64,000 bases of DNA. It comes from Gemmatimonadota bacterium. Its GTDB lineage: Bacteria > Gemmatimonadota > Gemmatimonadetes > Gemmatimonadales > GWC2-71-9. The DNA lies in assembly GCA_016720805.1 (NCBI GenBank), contig JADKJZ010000011.1:1-64000 (forward strand). Direction: 5' to 3'. This document shows, piece after piece, positions 50,176-58,784 of the stretch (positions within the stretch are counted from its first letter, which is position 1; every line of letters starts with the position of its first letter). Under the pieces are notes generated by a model. That model ran no database searches. It saw nothing but the letters and a program-made list of their open reading frames with translations, and was not told where the DNA came from. The translations under genes were made by a program, and so were the position numbers.

Positions 50176-52896
50176 ATGGCCACTCGCACCACCAAACGCG
50201 CCGCCCCCAAGTCCTCCTCCGGAGGGCTGGGCAGTCGTGCGTTGGTGATTGTCGAATCGCCGACCAAGGCGAAGACGATTCGCGGCTTCCTCCCGGCCGG
50301 CTTCACGGTGGCGGCCTCGATGGGCCACGTGCGGGACCTGCCGCGGAAGGCCGCCGAGATTCCGCCGAAGTACAAGGACCAGAAGTGGGCCAAGTACGGC
50401 GTCAATGTCGACGAGGGATTCGAGCCGCTCTACATCGTGACCCCAGACAAGAAGGGAACGATCCGCGAGCTCAAGGAGCTGCTCCGCGACGCCGACGTCC
50501 TCTACCTGGCGACCGACGAAGACCGCGAGGGGGAGAGCATCTCGTGGCACCTGCTCGAGGTGCTGCAGCCGAAGGTCCCGGTGCATCGGATGGTGTTCCA
50601 CGAGATCACCAAGGAGGCGATCCTCGATGCGCTCGCCCATCCGCGTGACCTCGACGAGAACCTGATCCATGCGCAGGAGACACGGCGCATCCTCGATCGG
50701 CTGGTGGGCTACACCGTCTCGCCGATTCTCTGGAACAAGGTCGGCGGCAACGGCCTCTCGGCGGGTCGCGTGCAGTCGGTGGCACTGCGGCTGATCGTCG
50801 ATCGCGAGCGCGAACGGCTCGCCTTCAAGACCGGTTCGTACTGGGACCTCACGGCCACGCTGGCCCACAAGAGCGCCGAGTTCGAAGCGGGGCTGGTCTC
50901 GCTGAAAGGCAAGCGCCTCGCGACGGGCAAGGACTTCGACGAGCAGACCGGCCGCATTGCCGCGGGAAAGGACGTGCTCCTCCTCGACGAGCAGCAGGCC
51001 GGCGCGCTCGTGGCCCGGCTCAAGGATGCGCCGTGGCGCGTCGAGTCGGTCGAGGAGACGCCGCGCACGCTGCGCCCCTATGCGCCGTTCACGACGTCGA
51101 CGCTGCAGCAGGAAGCCAACCGCAAGCTGCGCTTCGGCGCGCGGCGGACGATGCAGGTGGCGCAGAAGCTGTACGAGAACGGCTACATCACCTACATGCG
51201 AACCGACTCGACGGCACTGTCGGAGCAGGCGATCCAGGCCGCGCGCGCCAACGTGACGCGCCTCTACGGCGACGAGTACCTCCCGCCCGCCCCCCGCGTC
51301 TATGCCAACAAGGTGGCCAACGCACAGGAAGCGCACGAGGCGATCCGCCCCGCCGGCTCCTCCTTCCGCACGCCGGAAGAGACGCGCTTGGGCGGCGAGG
51401 AACTCGCGCTCTACTCGCTCATCTGGAAGCGCACCGTCGCCTCGCAGATGAAGGACGCCAAGAAGACCAGCACCACCGCCGAGATCGTCGTCGGCGAGGC
51501 ACGGTTCAAGGCGAGCGGGATCCGCACCGACTTCCCCGGCTTCCTCCGCGCGTATGTCGAAGGCTCCGACGATCCGGATGCGGCGCTCGAGGATCGCGAC
51601 AATCCGCTGCCGCCGCTCAAGGTCGGCGACGCGCCGACCTGCACCGAGCTCGAGCCGGTCGGCCACGAGACCAAGCCGCCGGCCCGCTACACCGAAGCGT
51701 CGCTGGTGAAGGCGCTCGAGGAGAATGGCATCGGCCGTCCATCGACCTACGCCTCGATCCTCGGCACCATTCAGGAGCGCGGCTACGTCGTGGCCCAGGG
51801 GCAGGCACTGGTGCCGACCTTCACCGGCTTTGCGGTGAGCGACTTCCTCGTCCGCCACTTCTCGGAGCTGGTCGACCTGGCCTTTACCCGCAAGATGGAA
51901 GGGCGGCTCGACGACATCGCCGGTGGCGACGAATCGTGGCGCGAATACCTCGGCCAGTTCTACTCGGGGCCGAAGGGTCTCGCGGCGCAGGTCGAGGAGA
52001 AGGCCAAGCTGCCGTCGAACGAGGGCCGCACCATTGCACTGGAGGGCGTGGAGGGCGTGGTCCGCATCGGCCGCTTCGGCGCCTATATCGAGCGCGAGCT
52101 CGACGGACAGATGGTCAAGGCCAACCTTCCCGCCGACGCCACGCCCGCCGACCTCGACCCGGAACGGATCGAGCAGTTGCTGCGGCAGCGCGCTGAAGGA
52201 CCCGCGTCGCTCGGTTCGCATCCCGACAACGGCGAGTCGATCTATCTGCTCGACGGGCAATACGGGCCGTATGTGCAGCTCGGCCAGCAGGTCGAAGGGA
52301 GCAAGGAGAAGCCGAAGCGCGCGTCGCTGCCGAAGGGCGTGACGCCCCCGCAGGTGACGCTGGAGATGGCGGTCGGCTTGCTCGCGCTGCCGCGCCTGCT
52401 CGGCAACCACCCGGTCAGTGGCCGCCCGGTGAAGGCCGGGCTCGGCCGCTTCGGTCCCTATATCCTGCACGACCTCGGCAAGGGCGAGGCAGAGTTCCGC
52501 TCGCTCAAGGCCGGCGACGATGTGCTCACCGTGCAGCTCGACCGCGCCGTGGCGCTGCTCGCCGAGCCGAAGCTGGGCCGTGGTGGCCGGGCAGCGGCGA
52601 CGCCGATTCGCGAGATCGGCGCGCACCCGACCGACGGCAAGCCGGTGCAGCTCTTCGAAGGGAAGTACGGTCCTTACGTCAAGCACGGCGACTTGAACGC
52701 CTCGGTGCCGAAGGGCGTCGACCCGATGACGTTCGCGCTCGACGCGGCGGTGGAGCTGATCGCCGAGAAGGGGAAGGCACCGAAGAGCCTCAAGGCGAAG
52801 GGCCGCACCGGCGCCAAGAAAGCGGCACCCCGCAAGAAGGCTGCGAAGAAGTCCGCGAAGAAGAGCGCGAAGAAAAGCGCCAAGAAGTCGGCATGA
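50176..52896 (+). CDS. topA: DNA topoisomerase I
   Basis: A 906-residue type IA topoisomerase that relaxes negative supercoils. The Toprim domain is at 19-140 (LVIVESPTKAKTI, ATDEDREGESISWHL), followed by LDRLVGYTVSPILWNKV, the catalytic region ITYMRTDSTALS (nucleophile Tyr in YMRTDS), RPAGSSFRTP and RPSTYASILGTI. The usual C-terminal tetracysteine zinc fingers are absent; instead there are four or more repeats of the G(R/K)(F/Y)G(P/A)Y type and a tail of AAKKSAKKS repeats rich in lysine, as in actinobacterial TopA. It starts 10 bases after a heptamer hairpin and ends in an ATGA overlap with trmFO. Confidence 0.95.
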   Translation: MATRTTKRAAPKSSSGGLGSRALVIVESPTKAKTIRGFLPAGFTVAASMGHVRDLPRKAAEIPPKYKDQKWAKYGVNVDEGFEPLYIVTPDKKGTIRELKELLRDADVLYLATDEDREGESISWHLLEVLQPKVPVHRMVFHEITKEAILDALAHPRDLDENLIHAQETRRILDRLVGYTVSPILWNKVGGNGLSAGRVQSVALRLIVDRERERLAFKTGSYWDLTATLAHKSAEFEAGLVSLKGKRLATGKDFDEQTGRIAAGKDVLLLDEQQAGALVARLKDAPWRVESVEETPRTLRPYAPFTTSTLQQEANRKLRFGARRTMQVAQKLYENGYITYMRTDSTALSEQAIQAARANVTRLYGDEYLPPAPRVYANKVANAQEAHEAIRPAGSSFRTPEETRLGGEELALYSLIWKRTVASQMKDAKKTSTTAEIVVGEARFKASGIRTDFPGFLRAYVEGSDDPDAALEDRDNPLPPLKVGDAPTCTELEPVGHETKPPARYTEASLVKALEENGIGRPSTYASILGTIQERGYVVAQGQALVPTFTGFAVSDFLVRHFSELVDLAFTRKMEGRLDDIAGGDESWREYLGQFYSGPKGLAAQVEEKAKLPSNEGRTIALEGVEGVVRIGRFGAYIERELDGQMVKANLPADATPADLDPERIEQLLRQRAEGPASLGSHPDNGESIYLLDGQYGPYVQLGQQVEGSKEKPKRASLPKGVTPPQVTLEMAVGLLALPRLLGNHPVSGRPVKAGLGRFGPYILHDLGKGEAEFRSLKAGDDVLTVQLDRAVALLAEPKLGRGGRAAATPIREIGAHPTDGKPVQLFEGKYGPYVKHGDLNASVPKGVDPMTFALDAAVELIAEKGKAPKSLKAKGRTGAKKAAPRKKAAKKSAKKSAKKSAKKSA

Positions 52897-54188
52897 AGGC
52901 GACCATCATCGGTGGCGGGCTCGCGGGCTGCGAAGCGGCCCTCGCGCTGGCGGCGCGTGACGTGGACGTCACCCTGGTCGAGATGCGGCCGGTGGTGAAG
53001 ACCGCCGCGCACCAGACCGACCGGCTCGGCGAGCTGGTCTGCAGCAACTCCTTCAAGTCGATCGAGCTGCAGAACGCGCACGGCCTGCTCAAGCAGGAGC
53101 TGCGCGACCTGGGCTCGCAGCTGTTGCCATGCGCCGACGAGGCGCGCGTCCCCGGTGGCGCCGCACTCGCGGTCGACCGCGAGGTCTTCTCGCAGCTGGT
53201 CGACGCGCGCGTCAAGGCCGCGAGTCGGATCACCGTGGTCCGCGAGGAAGCAACGGCGCTCCCCGAGGTCGGCATCGTGGCGACTGGTCCGCTGACGAGT
53301 GATGCCTTGGCGACGGCGATCAGCACGCGCCTCGGCACCGGCGCGCTGGCGTTCTTCGACGCGATCGCGCCGATCGTCTCGCACGACTCCCTCGACCACA
53401 GCCAGCTCTACGCGCTCAGTCGCTGGGGGAAGGGCGACGGCGATGACTACCTCAACGCGCCGATGGACAAGGCGATGTACGAGGCGTTCATCGACGCACT
53501 GGTGGCGGGCGACCAGTTCCAGGGCCACGCCTTCGACGAGGTGCCGTACTTCGAGGGGTGCCTGCCGGTCGAGGAGATGGCGAAGCGCGGCCGCGAGACG
53601 CTGCGCTTCGGGCCGATGAAGCCGATTGGCCTGCATGACCCGCGCACCAATCGCGAGCCGTATGCGGTGGTGCAGTTCCGGCGCGAGGACAAGGCGGGGC
53701 AGATGTGGAACCTCGTCGGCTTCCAGACGCGGCTCCGGATTCCTGAGCAGCAGAAGGTCTTCCGCAGCATTCCGGGGATGGCCGAGGCGGAGTTCCTCCG
53801 CTACGGCTCGATCCACCGGAACAGCTACCTGAATGCGCCGGCCGCGCTTGGGCCTGCGCTGCAGGTGAAGGATGGCGCGGCGCTCTTCTTCGCGGGGCAG
53901 CTGACCGGCGTCGAGGGATACACCGAGTCGCTGGCCACCGGGATCCTGTGCGGGATCAATCTGGCGCGCGTGCTGCATGGCGAGGCGCCGAGCGTGCCGC
54001 CGCCGAGCACGATGCTGGGTGGATTGTTGCGCTACCTGCAAGAGGCGGAGCCGGCGCACTTCCAGCCGATGAACGCCAACTTCGGGCTGCTCGATCCGAT
54101 CGAGGGGCGCGCGACGAAGGTGGAGCGGAAGGCGCGGGCGGTGGAGCGGGCGCGGCAGGATTTTGCGGCATGGCGGTCCACCCTGTGA
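52893..54188 (+). CDS. trmFO: Folate-dependent tRNA m5U54 methyltransferase TrmFO
   Basis: A 431-residue FAD enzyme that methylates U54 of tRNA using methylenetetrahydrofolate. The FAD-binding IIGGGLAGCEAALALA is at the N-terminus. Catalytic cysteines are in ELVCSNSFKS (about 50) and YFEGCLPVEEMAKRG (about 215). Further blocks include DQFQGHAFDEVPYFEGC, FRREDKAGQMWNLVGFQT, and the FAGQLTGVEGYTESLATG FAD motif. It sits between topA and xerC and overlaps both, an order common in several phyla (topA-trmFO-xerC/D-hslV). Confidence 0.95.
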   Translation: MKATIIGGGLAGCEAALALAARDVDVTLVEMRPVVKTAAHQTDRLGELVCSNSFKSIELQNAHGLLKQELRDLGSQLLPCADEARVPGGAALAVDREVFSQLVDARVKAASRITVVREEATALPEVGIVATGPLTSDALATAISTRLGTGALAFFDAIAPIVSHDSLDHSQLYALSRWGKGDGDDYLNAPMDKAMYEAFIDALVAGDQFQGHAFDEVPYFEGCLPVEEMAKRGRETLRFGPMKPIGLHDPRTNREPYAVVQFRREDKAGQMWNLVGFQTRLRIPEQQKVFRSIPGMAEAEFLRYGSIHRNSYLNAPAALGPALQVKDGAALFFAGQLTGVEGYTESLATGILCGINLARVLHGEAPSVPPPSTMLGGLLRYLQEAEPAHFQPMNANFGLLDPIEGRATKVERKARAVERARQDFAAWRSTL

Positions 54189-55114
54189 GAGTGCCCCTGG
54201 TGCGCGAGTTCCTCGAGCACCTGGAGAAGGCGCGTGACCAGTCGCCCAACACCCTTGTCGCATATGGCCGCGACCTCGACGCCTTCACCGAATTCCTGGC
54301 ACGTCGTGCGGCGGGCGCCGCGTGGAGTTTCGAGAAGGTCGATCGCCTTGCGCTCCGCGGCTTCCTCGGCGAACTCGAACGGCGCGGCCTGGCCCGCCGC
54401 TCCGCGGCCCGCACGCTCTCGGCCATCCGCTCCTTCTACAAGTGGCTCCACGTCCATCACGACGTCGACATCCCCGCCATCCGCGCAGCGAAGTTGCCGC
54501 GCCTCGAGAAGCGGCTGCCCGGGTACCTGCTGCAGGAGCAGATCACCCGGCTCTTCGCGTACGCCGAGGAGCAGGCGGCGTCGGGCGAGCTCGATGACGT
54601 GCGCGACCTCGCGATGCTCGAGCTCTTCTATTCGTCGGGGCTGCGGCTCTCGGAGTTGCGTGGGTTGGACCTGGATCGGCTCGACTTGCTCAGCGATCAG
54701 GTCAAGGTCGTCGGCAAGGGGCGGAAGGAGCGGATCGTCCCGCTGGGCGCGCGCGCGTCACGGGCGCTGCGGCAATACCTGAACGTGCGGGAGACGGTGA
54801 TCCGCCTCCCGGGTGCCGACAAACCGGCGGTGTTCGTGGGGCGGCGCGGCAAGCGGCTCTCGCCGGTCACGATCCAACGGCGGATGCATCGCTTCTACGA
54901 CGCGATCGGCGCCGACGGCATGGTGACCCACTCGATGCGGCACACCTTTGCCACACACCTGCTCGATGGCGGCGCCGACCTGCGCGCCGTGCAGGAGCTG
55001 CTTGGCCATGCCTCGCTCAGCACGACGCAGATCTACACGCATACGTCGGTGGAGCGGCTGAAGCAGGTGTATCGGGATGCGCATCCGAGAGGGAAAAGAA
55101 AGGATGATGGATGA
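54170..55114 (+). CDS. xerC: Tyrosine recombinase XerC
   Basis: A 314-residue site-specific recombinase that resolves chromosome dimers at dif. The N-terminal SAM-like domain (to about 110) is followed by the catalytic domain with Arg in SSGLRLSELRGL, Lys in VVGKGRKERIVPLG, the box THSMRHTFATHLL, the GHASLSTTQIYTH block and the nucleophile Tyr in IYTHT. The ATG at 54170 is preceded by AGGA and overlaps trmFO by 19 bp. The last three codons and the stop come from the first units of the downstream GATGGAT repeat, so the C-terminus has been shaped by the repeat. Confidence 0.92.
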   Translation: MAVHPVRVPLVREFLEHLEKARDQSPNTLVAYGRDLDAFTEFLARRAAGAAWSFEKVDRLALRGFLGELERRGLARRSAARTLSAIRSFYKWLHVHHDVDIPAIRAAKLPRLEKRLPGYLLQEQITRLFAYAEEQAASGELDDVRDLAMLELFYSSGLRLSELRGLDLDRLDLLSDQVKVVGKGRKERIVPLGARASRALRQYLNVRETVIRLPGADKPAVFVGRRGKRLSPVTIQRRMHRFYDAIGADGMVTHSMRHTFATHLLDGGADLRAVQELLGHASLSTTQIYTHTSVERLKQVYRDAHPRGKRKDDG

Positions 55115-55200
55115 TGGATGATGGATGAGCTACCACCACGGGGGATATCCATCGACCGCCGTGGATGGTCCATCATCCATCATCCATCATCCATCATCCT
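55103..55200. repeat. ATGATGG heptamer inverted repeat
   Basis: Three to four ATGATGG units (55104-55128) and a complementary series of four units (CCATCATCC type, 55168-55200) flank a 40-base loop. It lies between convergent xerC and the GT39 gene and supplies xerC's stop codon. The heptamer is the same as at 9112-9180, 46 kb away. Confidence 0.9.
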
Positions 55201-55201
55201 T

Positions 55202-56496
55202 CTACCTAAACCGCCACCCCTCCACCCGATTCACCCCCGTCCCACTCGCCAGCGAATCCGTCACGATCCGCCCCGCTCCACGCAGTCGCTCCGGCGCGCT
55301 CGGTCCGGTCGGGAAGCTGCTCGGACGCAGCAGCAGCCAACCGGCCGGTGTCGTGGCATCGGGCCACTGCTTGATCTCGGGGACGGAGAGCGCCTCGCCA
55401 TTGATTCGCGCGTAGTAGCGGAGCGGGAGTGCGGTGAAGCCGTCGAAGACGTAGACGGGCTGCCTTGGGCCGCGCGTCAGCAGCGTCTCCGTGAGCGTGC
55501 GCCAAGGGAGCCGCCAGGTCGCCGGGGTGAGGGCACCCCATGCCGAGAGTATGCCAGCGGGACCACTGATCCGATCAGGTAGCGTGGGTCCCAGAGGCCG
55601 ACCCCGAAGACCCAGCCGCCGGCGAGGAGCGCGAGCGGCGGGGCAATCACGAGCAGCGCGAGGTCGCGTTGGCCAGGCGTGCGCAGCGCGTTGGCCAGCA
55701 GCAGCCAGCCGAACAGCGCGGCGATCGCCATCGCGATGAGAGGCGTGCGGTCGGCGAGCAGGGTGCCGGGGAAGAAGAGCGCATCGTGCAGCGTCGGGTG
55801 GTGGCTCCAGGCCAACTGGATGCCGACGGAGCTGCGAGACTTGGCGGCGAGGGCGACGGCCCACGGGATCGCGGCGAGCACGGTCGCCCCGGCCACGACG
55901 AGGCTGTCGCGCCAGCGACCCCGACGGGCGAGGATCAGCACCACCGCGAGGACACTGGGCCAGGCGAAGTAGTGCGTCCAGGTCGCGGCGATGGCGGCGG
56001 CGAGGAGGATGGCACGATCGGCCGGTCGATGCCCCTCGGGGGTCGTCAGGCGACGCGCGGCCCCGATGGCGAGCGCCAGCAGTGTCGCCAACAGAATGGT
56101 ACCTCGCAGCTCGGCGCCGGCTTCGAAGACGATCGGGGAGACCGCCACCGCGAGCGCGGTGAGGGCGCGGCCCCTCGGCGAGAGTGAGGCCGCGGCCCAC
56201 CAGCTGGCAAGGATCGCGGCGACGTAGAGACCAAGAGGGAGCAGCCGGAGGGCGGCGGGGGTCGGCTCGACCACTTTGAGCCATCCCCAGAGGGTCAGAT
56301 AGAAGAGCGGGGGGTGGACCCGGTCGGCCACGGCCGACGCCCAGAGCTGGGGGAGGTCGCCCAAAGCCGTGAATACCGAGTAAAGTTCGTCATACCAGAG
56401 GTCGTATCGGAGCAGGGTCGTCGCGCGGAGCGCGATGGCGCCGACGATCAGCACCACCACGAGGACGGGCCACAGACGATGCTGACGACTTTTCAC
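55202..56496 (-). pseudogene. GT39-like membrane glycosyltransferase, frameshifted
   Basis: Adding one base near 55557 restores a single 431-residue protein. Frame 1 covers 56496 to about 55560: an N-terminal helix, the GT39 signature LWYDELYSVFTALGDLPQLW with Asp-Glu in the first loop, HPPLFYLTLWGWLKV, and about ten helices ending RYLIGSVVPLA. The remainder (ILSAWGALTPATWRLPW to RVEGWRFR) is in another frame, to 55202. The break is recent because both halves keep coding character; a sequencing error is equally possible. GT39 proteins transfer sugars from polyprenyl phosphate. The start GTG at 56496 overlaps the start of hslV, head to head. Confidence 0.75.
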
Positions 56497-57021
56497 GGTA
56501 CCACAATCCTAGCCGTCAGGAAGGATGGCCGCTTGGCCCTGGGCGGCGACGGACAGGTCTCGATCGGCGACACGATCATGAAGGGGCACGCCGTGAAGGT
56601 CCGCGCGCTCAAGGGCGGGCGGATCCTCGCCGGCTTCGCGGGCTCGGTGGCCGACGCCCTGACGCTCTTCGAGCGCTTCGAGGAGAAGTTCGATCGCTAC
56701 CCCGGCAACCTGACCCGCGCGGCGACGGAGCTGGCCAAGGATTGGCGCAGCGATCGCTACCTGCGCCGGCTCGAGGCGTTGTTGGTCGTCGCCGACCTCG
56801 ACCACGTCTTCCTGCTCAGCGGCACCGGCGAACTGATCGAGCCCGACGACGGCATCCTCGCCGTCGGCTCCGGCGGCACTTATGCGCTCGCCGCCGCCCG
56901 CGCCCTCCTCCCCGACGAGCGCCTCTCGGCGCGCCAGATCGTGGAGCGAAGCCTGGGGATTGCGGCGGAGATTTGCGTGTACACGAATACCAGTCTGACG
57001 ATTCTGGAGTTGCCGCAGTAG
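56479..57021 (+). CDS. hslV: ATP-dependent protease peptidase subunit HslV
   Basis: A 180-residue peptidase, the proteolytic core of the HslUV complex. The catalytic Thr follows a short propeptide (MLTTFHG/TTILAVRKDG), and the family blocks LGGDGQVSIGDTIMK, GFAGSVADALTLFERFE and LLSGTGELIEPDDGILAVGSGGTYALAAARAL are present. The ATG at 56479 overlaps the divergent GT39 start by 18 bp. It precedes hslU, separated by a heptamer hairpin of 97 bp. Confidence 0.95.
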   Translation: MLTTFHGTTILAVRKDGRLALGGDGQVSIGDTIMKGHAVKVRALKGGRILAGFAGSVADALTLFERFEEKFDRYPGNLTRAATELAKDWRSDRYLRRLEALLVVADLDHVFLLSGTGELIEPDDGILAVGSGGTYALAAARALLPDERLSARQIVERSLGIAAEICVYTNTSLTILELPQ

Positions 57022-57025
57022 AAGC

Positions 57026-57122
57026 GATGATCGATGGTCGATGATCGATAGGTCGCGGGAGCAGGGCAGGTGATGAATTGTATGAAAGCACTCGATCATC
57101 GATCATCGATGATCGATCATCG
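57026..57122. repeat. GATGATC heptamer inverted repeat between hslV and hslU
   Basis: GATGATC-GATGGTC-GATGATC on the left and the complementary CGATCAT-CGATCAT-CGATGAT-CGATCAT on the right flank a 50-base loop with no palindrome. It lies within an operon-like gene pair, so it may affect relative expression of hslU, whose start is only 19 bases downstream. Confidence 0.85.
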
Positions 57123-57140
57123 TCCCAAAGGATTGGATTC

Positions 57141-58529
57141 ATGACTGCACCGGACACCCCCACCGATCTCCCCCCGCCGCTGCCCTGGCTGGAGGAACTG
57201 CCGCCGCGCCAGATCGTGGCGGAGCTCGACCGTTACATCGTCGGGCAGGGGGCGGCGAAGAAGGCGATTGCGATCGCGATCCGGAACCGCTGGCGACGGG
57301 GGCAGGCGCCCGAGGGAATCCGCGACGAGATCACGCCGAGCAACATCATCCTGATCGGCCCGACGGGCGTTGGCAAGACGGAGATCGCGCGGCGGCTGGC
57401 GCGGTTGGCCGGCGCACCGTTCGTGAAGGTCGAGGCGACGAAGTTCACCGAGGTGGGTTACGTCGGTCGCGATGTCGAGGCGATGATCCGCGACCTGGTC
57501 GACGCGGCCATTTCATTGGTGCGCGCCGAGCGCGAGGACGAGGTCTTTCCGCAGGCGGAACAGCGGGCGATCGAACGCGTGCTCGACCTGCTCTTGCCGG
57601 CGAGCGATGGCGACGCCGATGATGCGGTGCTCGCGAAGCGGCAGGCGGCGTCGCGCGAGAAGCTCAAGGCGATGCTGCTCGACGGGAAGCTTGATGACCG
57701 GGAAGTCGAGGTCGAGGTGATGCCGGCGAACTATCCCAACCCCGACGCGATGCGTGCGCCGGACGGGATGGATGCGCCGGAGTCGTCGTTTGCCGACTGG
57801 CTGATGGACATGTTGCCGAAGAAGCCGAAGCGGCGGCTGGTGAAGGTCCCCGATGCGCGGCGGATCCTCGAGGACGAGGAGCTGCGGGCGATGGTCGACA
57901 TGGACGACACCGTCTCCGAGGCACTCGACCGCGTCGAGAACCACGGCATCGTCTTCATCGACGAGATCGACAAGATCGCCGGCGAGAAGGGCACCAGCGG
58001 GCCGGACGTGTCGCGGCAAGGCGTCCAGCGCGACCTCCTCCCGATTGTCGAGGGGAGCACGGTGCAGACGCGGTATGGTCACGTGCGGACCGATCACATT
58101 CTCTTCGTGGCGGCGGGTGCCTTCCACGTGACGAAGCCGAGCGACTTGATCCCCGAGTTGCAGGGGCGCTTCCCGATCCGCGTCGAGCTGGAGCCGTTGA
58201 CCGAGAAGGACTTCGTCCGGATCCTCACCGAGCCGGAAAATTCGCTCACGCGGCAGTACGCCGCGCTGGTGGCGGCCGAGGGATGCGTGCTGGAGTTCTC
58301 GGACGAGGCGGTGAGCGAGCTGGCGCGGATTGCGTGGCTGGCGAACGACCGGATGGAGAACATCGGCGCGCGGCGGCTGCACACGGTGATGTCGACGCTG
58401 CTCGAGGACATCCTCTTTGATTTGCCCGACGGCGGCAAGACGACCAAGCTGCGGCTCGATGGGGCGGCGGTGCGGGAGCGGCTGGCGAGCGTGGTGCAGG
58501 ATGATGATTTGAGGAAGTACATCCTGTAG
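57141..58529 (+). CDS. hslU: HslUV protease ATPase subunit HslU
   Basis: A 462-residue AAA+ unfoldase. Walker A is LIGPTGVGKTEIARRLA (about residue 75), the pore motif VGYVGRD (with the GYVG loop), Walker B IVFIDEIDKI and the sensor region follow. An I domain lies between them (about 120-235). The C-terminus DDDLRKYIL has the shape of the tail that docks into HslV. The ATG at 57141 follows GGATT; an in-frame upstream extension to 57078 runs through the repeat and is unlikely. Confidence 0.95.
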   Translation: MTAPDTPTDLPPPLPWLEELPPRQIVAELDRYIVGQGAAKKAIAIAIRNRWRRGQAPEGIRDEITPSNIILIGPTGVGKTEIARRLARLAGAPFVKVEATKFTEVGYVGRDVEAMIRDLVDAAISLVRAEREDEVFPQAEQRAIERVLDLLLPASDGDADDAVLAKRQAASREKLKAMLLDGKLDDREVEVEVMPANYPNPDAMRAPDGMDAPESSFADWLMDMLPKKPKRRLVKVPDARRILEDEELRAMVDMDDTVSEALDRVENHGIVFIDEIDKIAGEKGTSGPDVSRQGVQRDLLPIVEGSTVQTRYGHVRTDHILFVAAGAFHVTKPSDLIPELQGRFPIRVELEPLTEKDFVRILTEPENSLTRQYAALVAAEGCVLEFSDEAVSELARIAWLANDRMENIGARRLHTVMSTLLEDILFDLPDGGKTTKLRLDGAAVRERLASVVQDDDLRKYIL

Positions 58530-58555
58530 GACAGTAATCCCAAGCCGTGGTTGCT

Positions 58556-58774
58556 GTCATCCCGAGCGCAGCGAGGGACCTTCGTGGTCGTGGACGCACA
58601 GGATCCCAGCCCATTCGCAATCACGCAGGTCCCTCAGTCGCTTCGCTCCTTCGGGATGACGGAGGTCTATGTCATCCCGAGCGCAGCGAGGGACCCGCGT
58701 GCTTTCGGCGCACAGAATCCCAGCCCATTCGCAATCACGCAGGTCCCTCAGTCGCTTCGCTCCTTCGGGATGAC
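58556..58774. repeat. Two tandem REP-like palindromic elements
   Basis: Copies at 58556-58660 (105 bp) and 58671-58774 (104 bp) are separated by the same ten bases (GGAGGTCTAT). Each has left arm GTCATCCCGAGCGCAGCGAG plus GGACC(T)..CGTG and right arm CACGCAGGTCCCTC...TTCGCTCCTTCGGGATGAC, around a loop of about 35 bases containing AGCCCATTCGCAAT. The unit repeats with a period of 114-115 bases. The arms match the 70-bp elements at 7759 and 11336. Confidence 0.9.
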
Positions 58775-58784
58775 GGAGGTCTAT

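Noticed and set aside
52800..52896. Frameshifted C-terminus of topA
   Set aside because: The lysine-rich tail is in frame, is known from other TopA proteins, and the stop overlaps the trmFO start in the usual ATGA manner.
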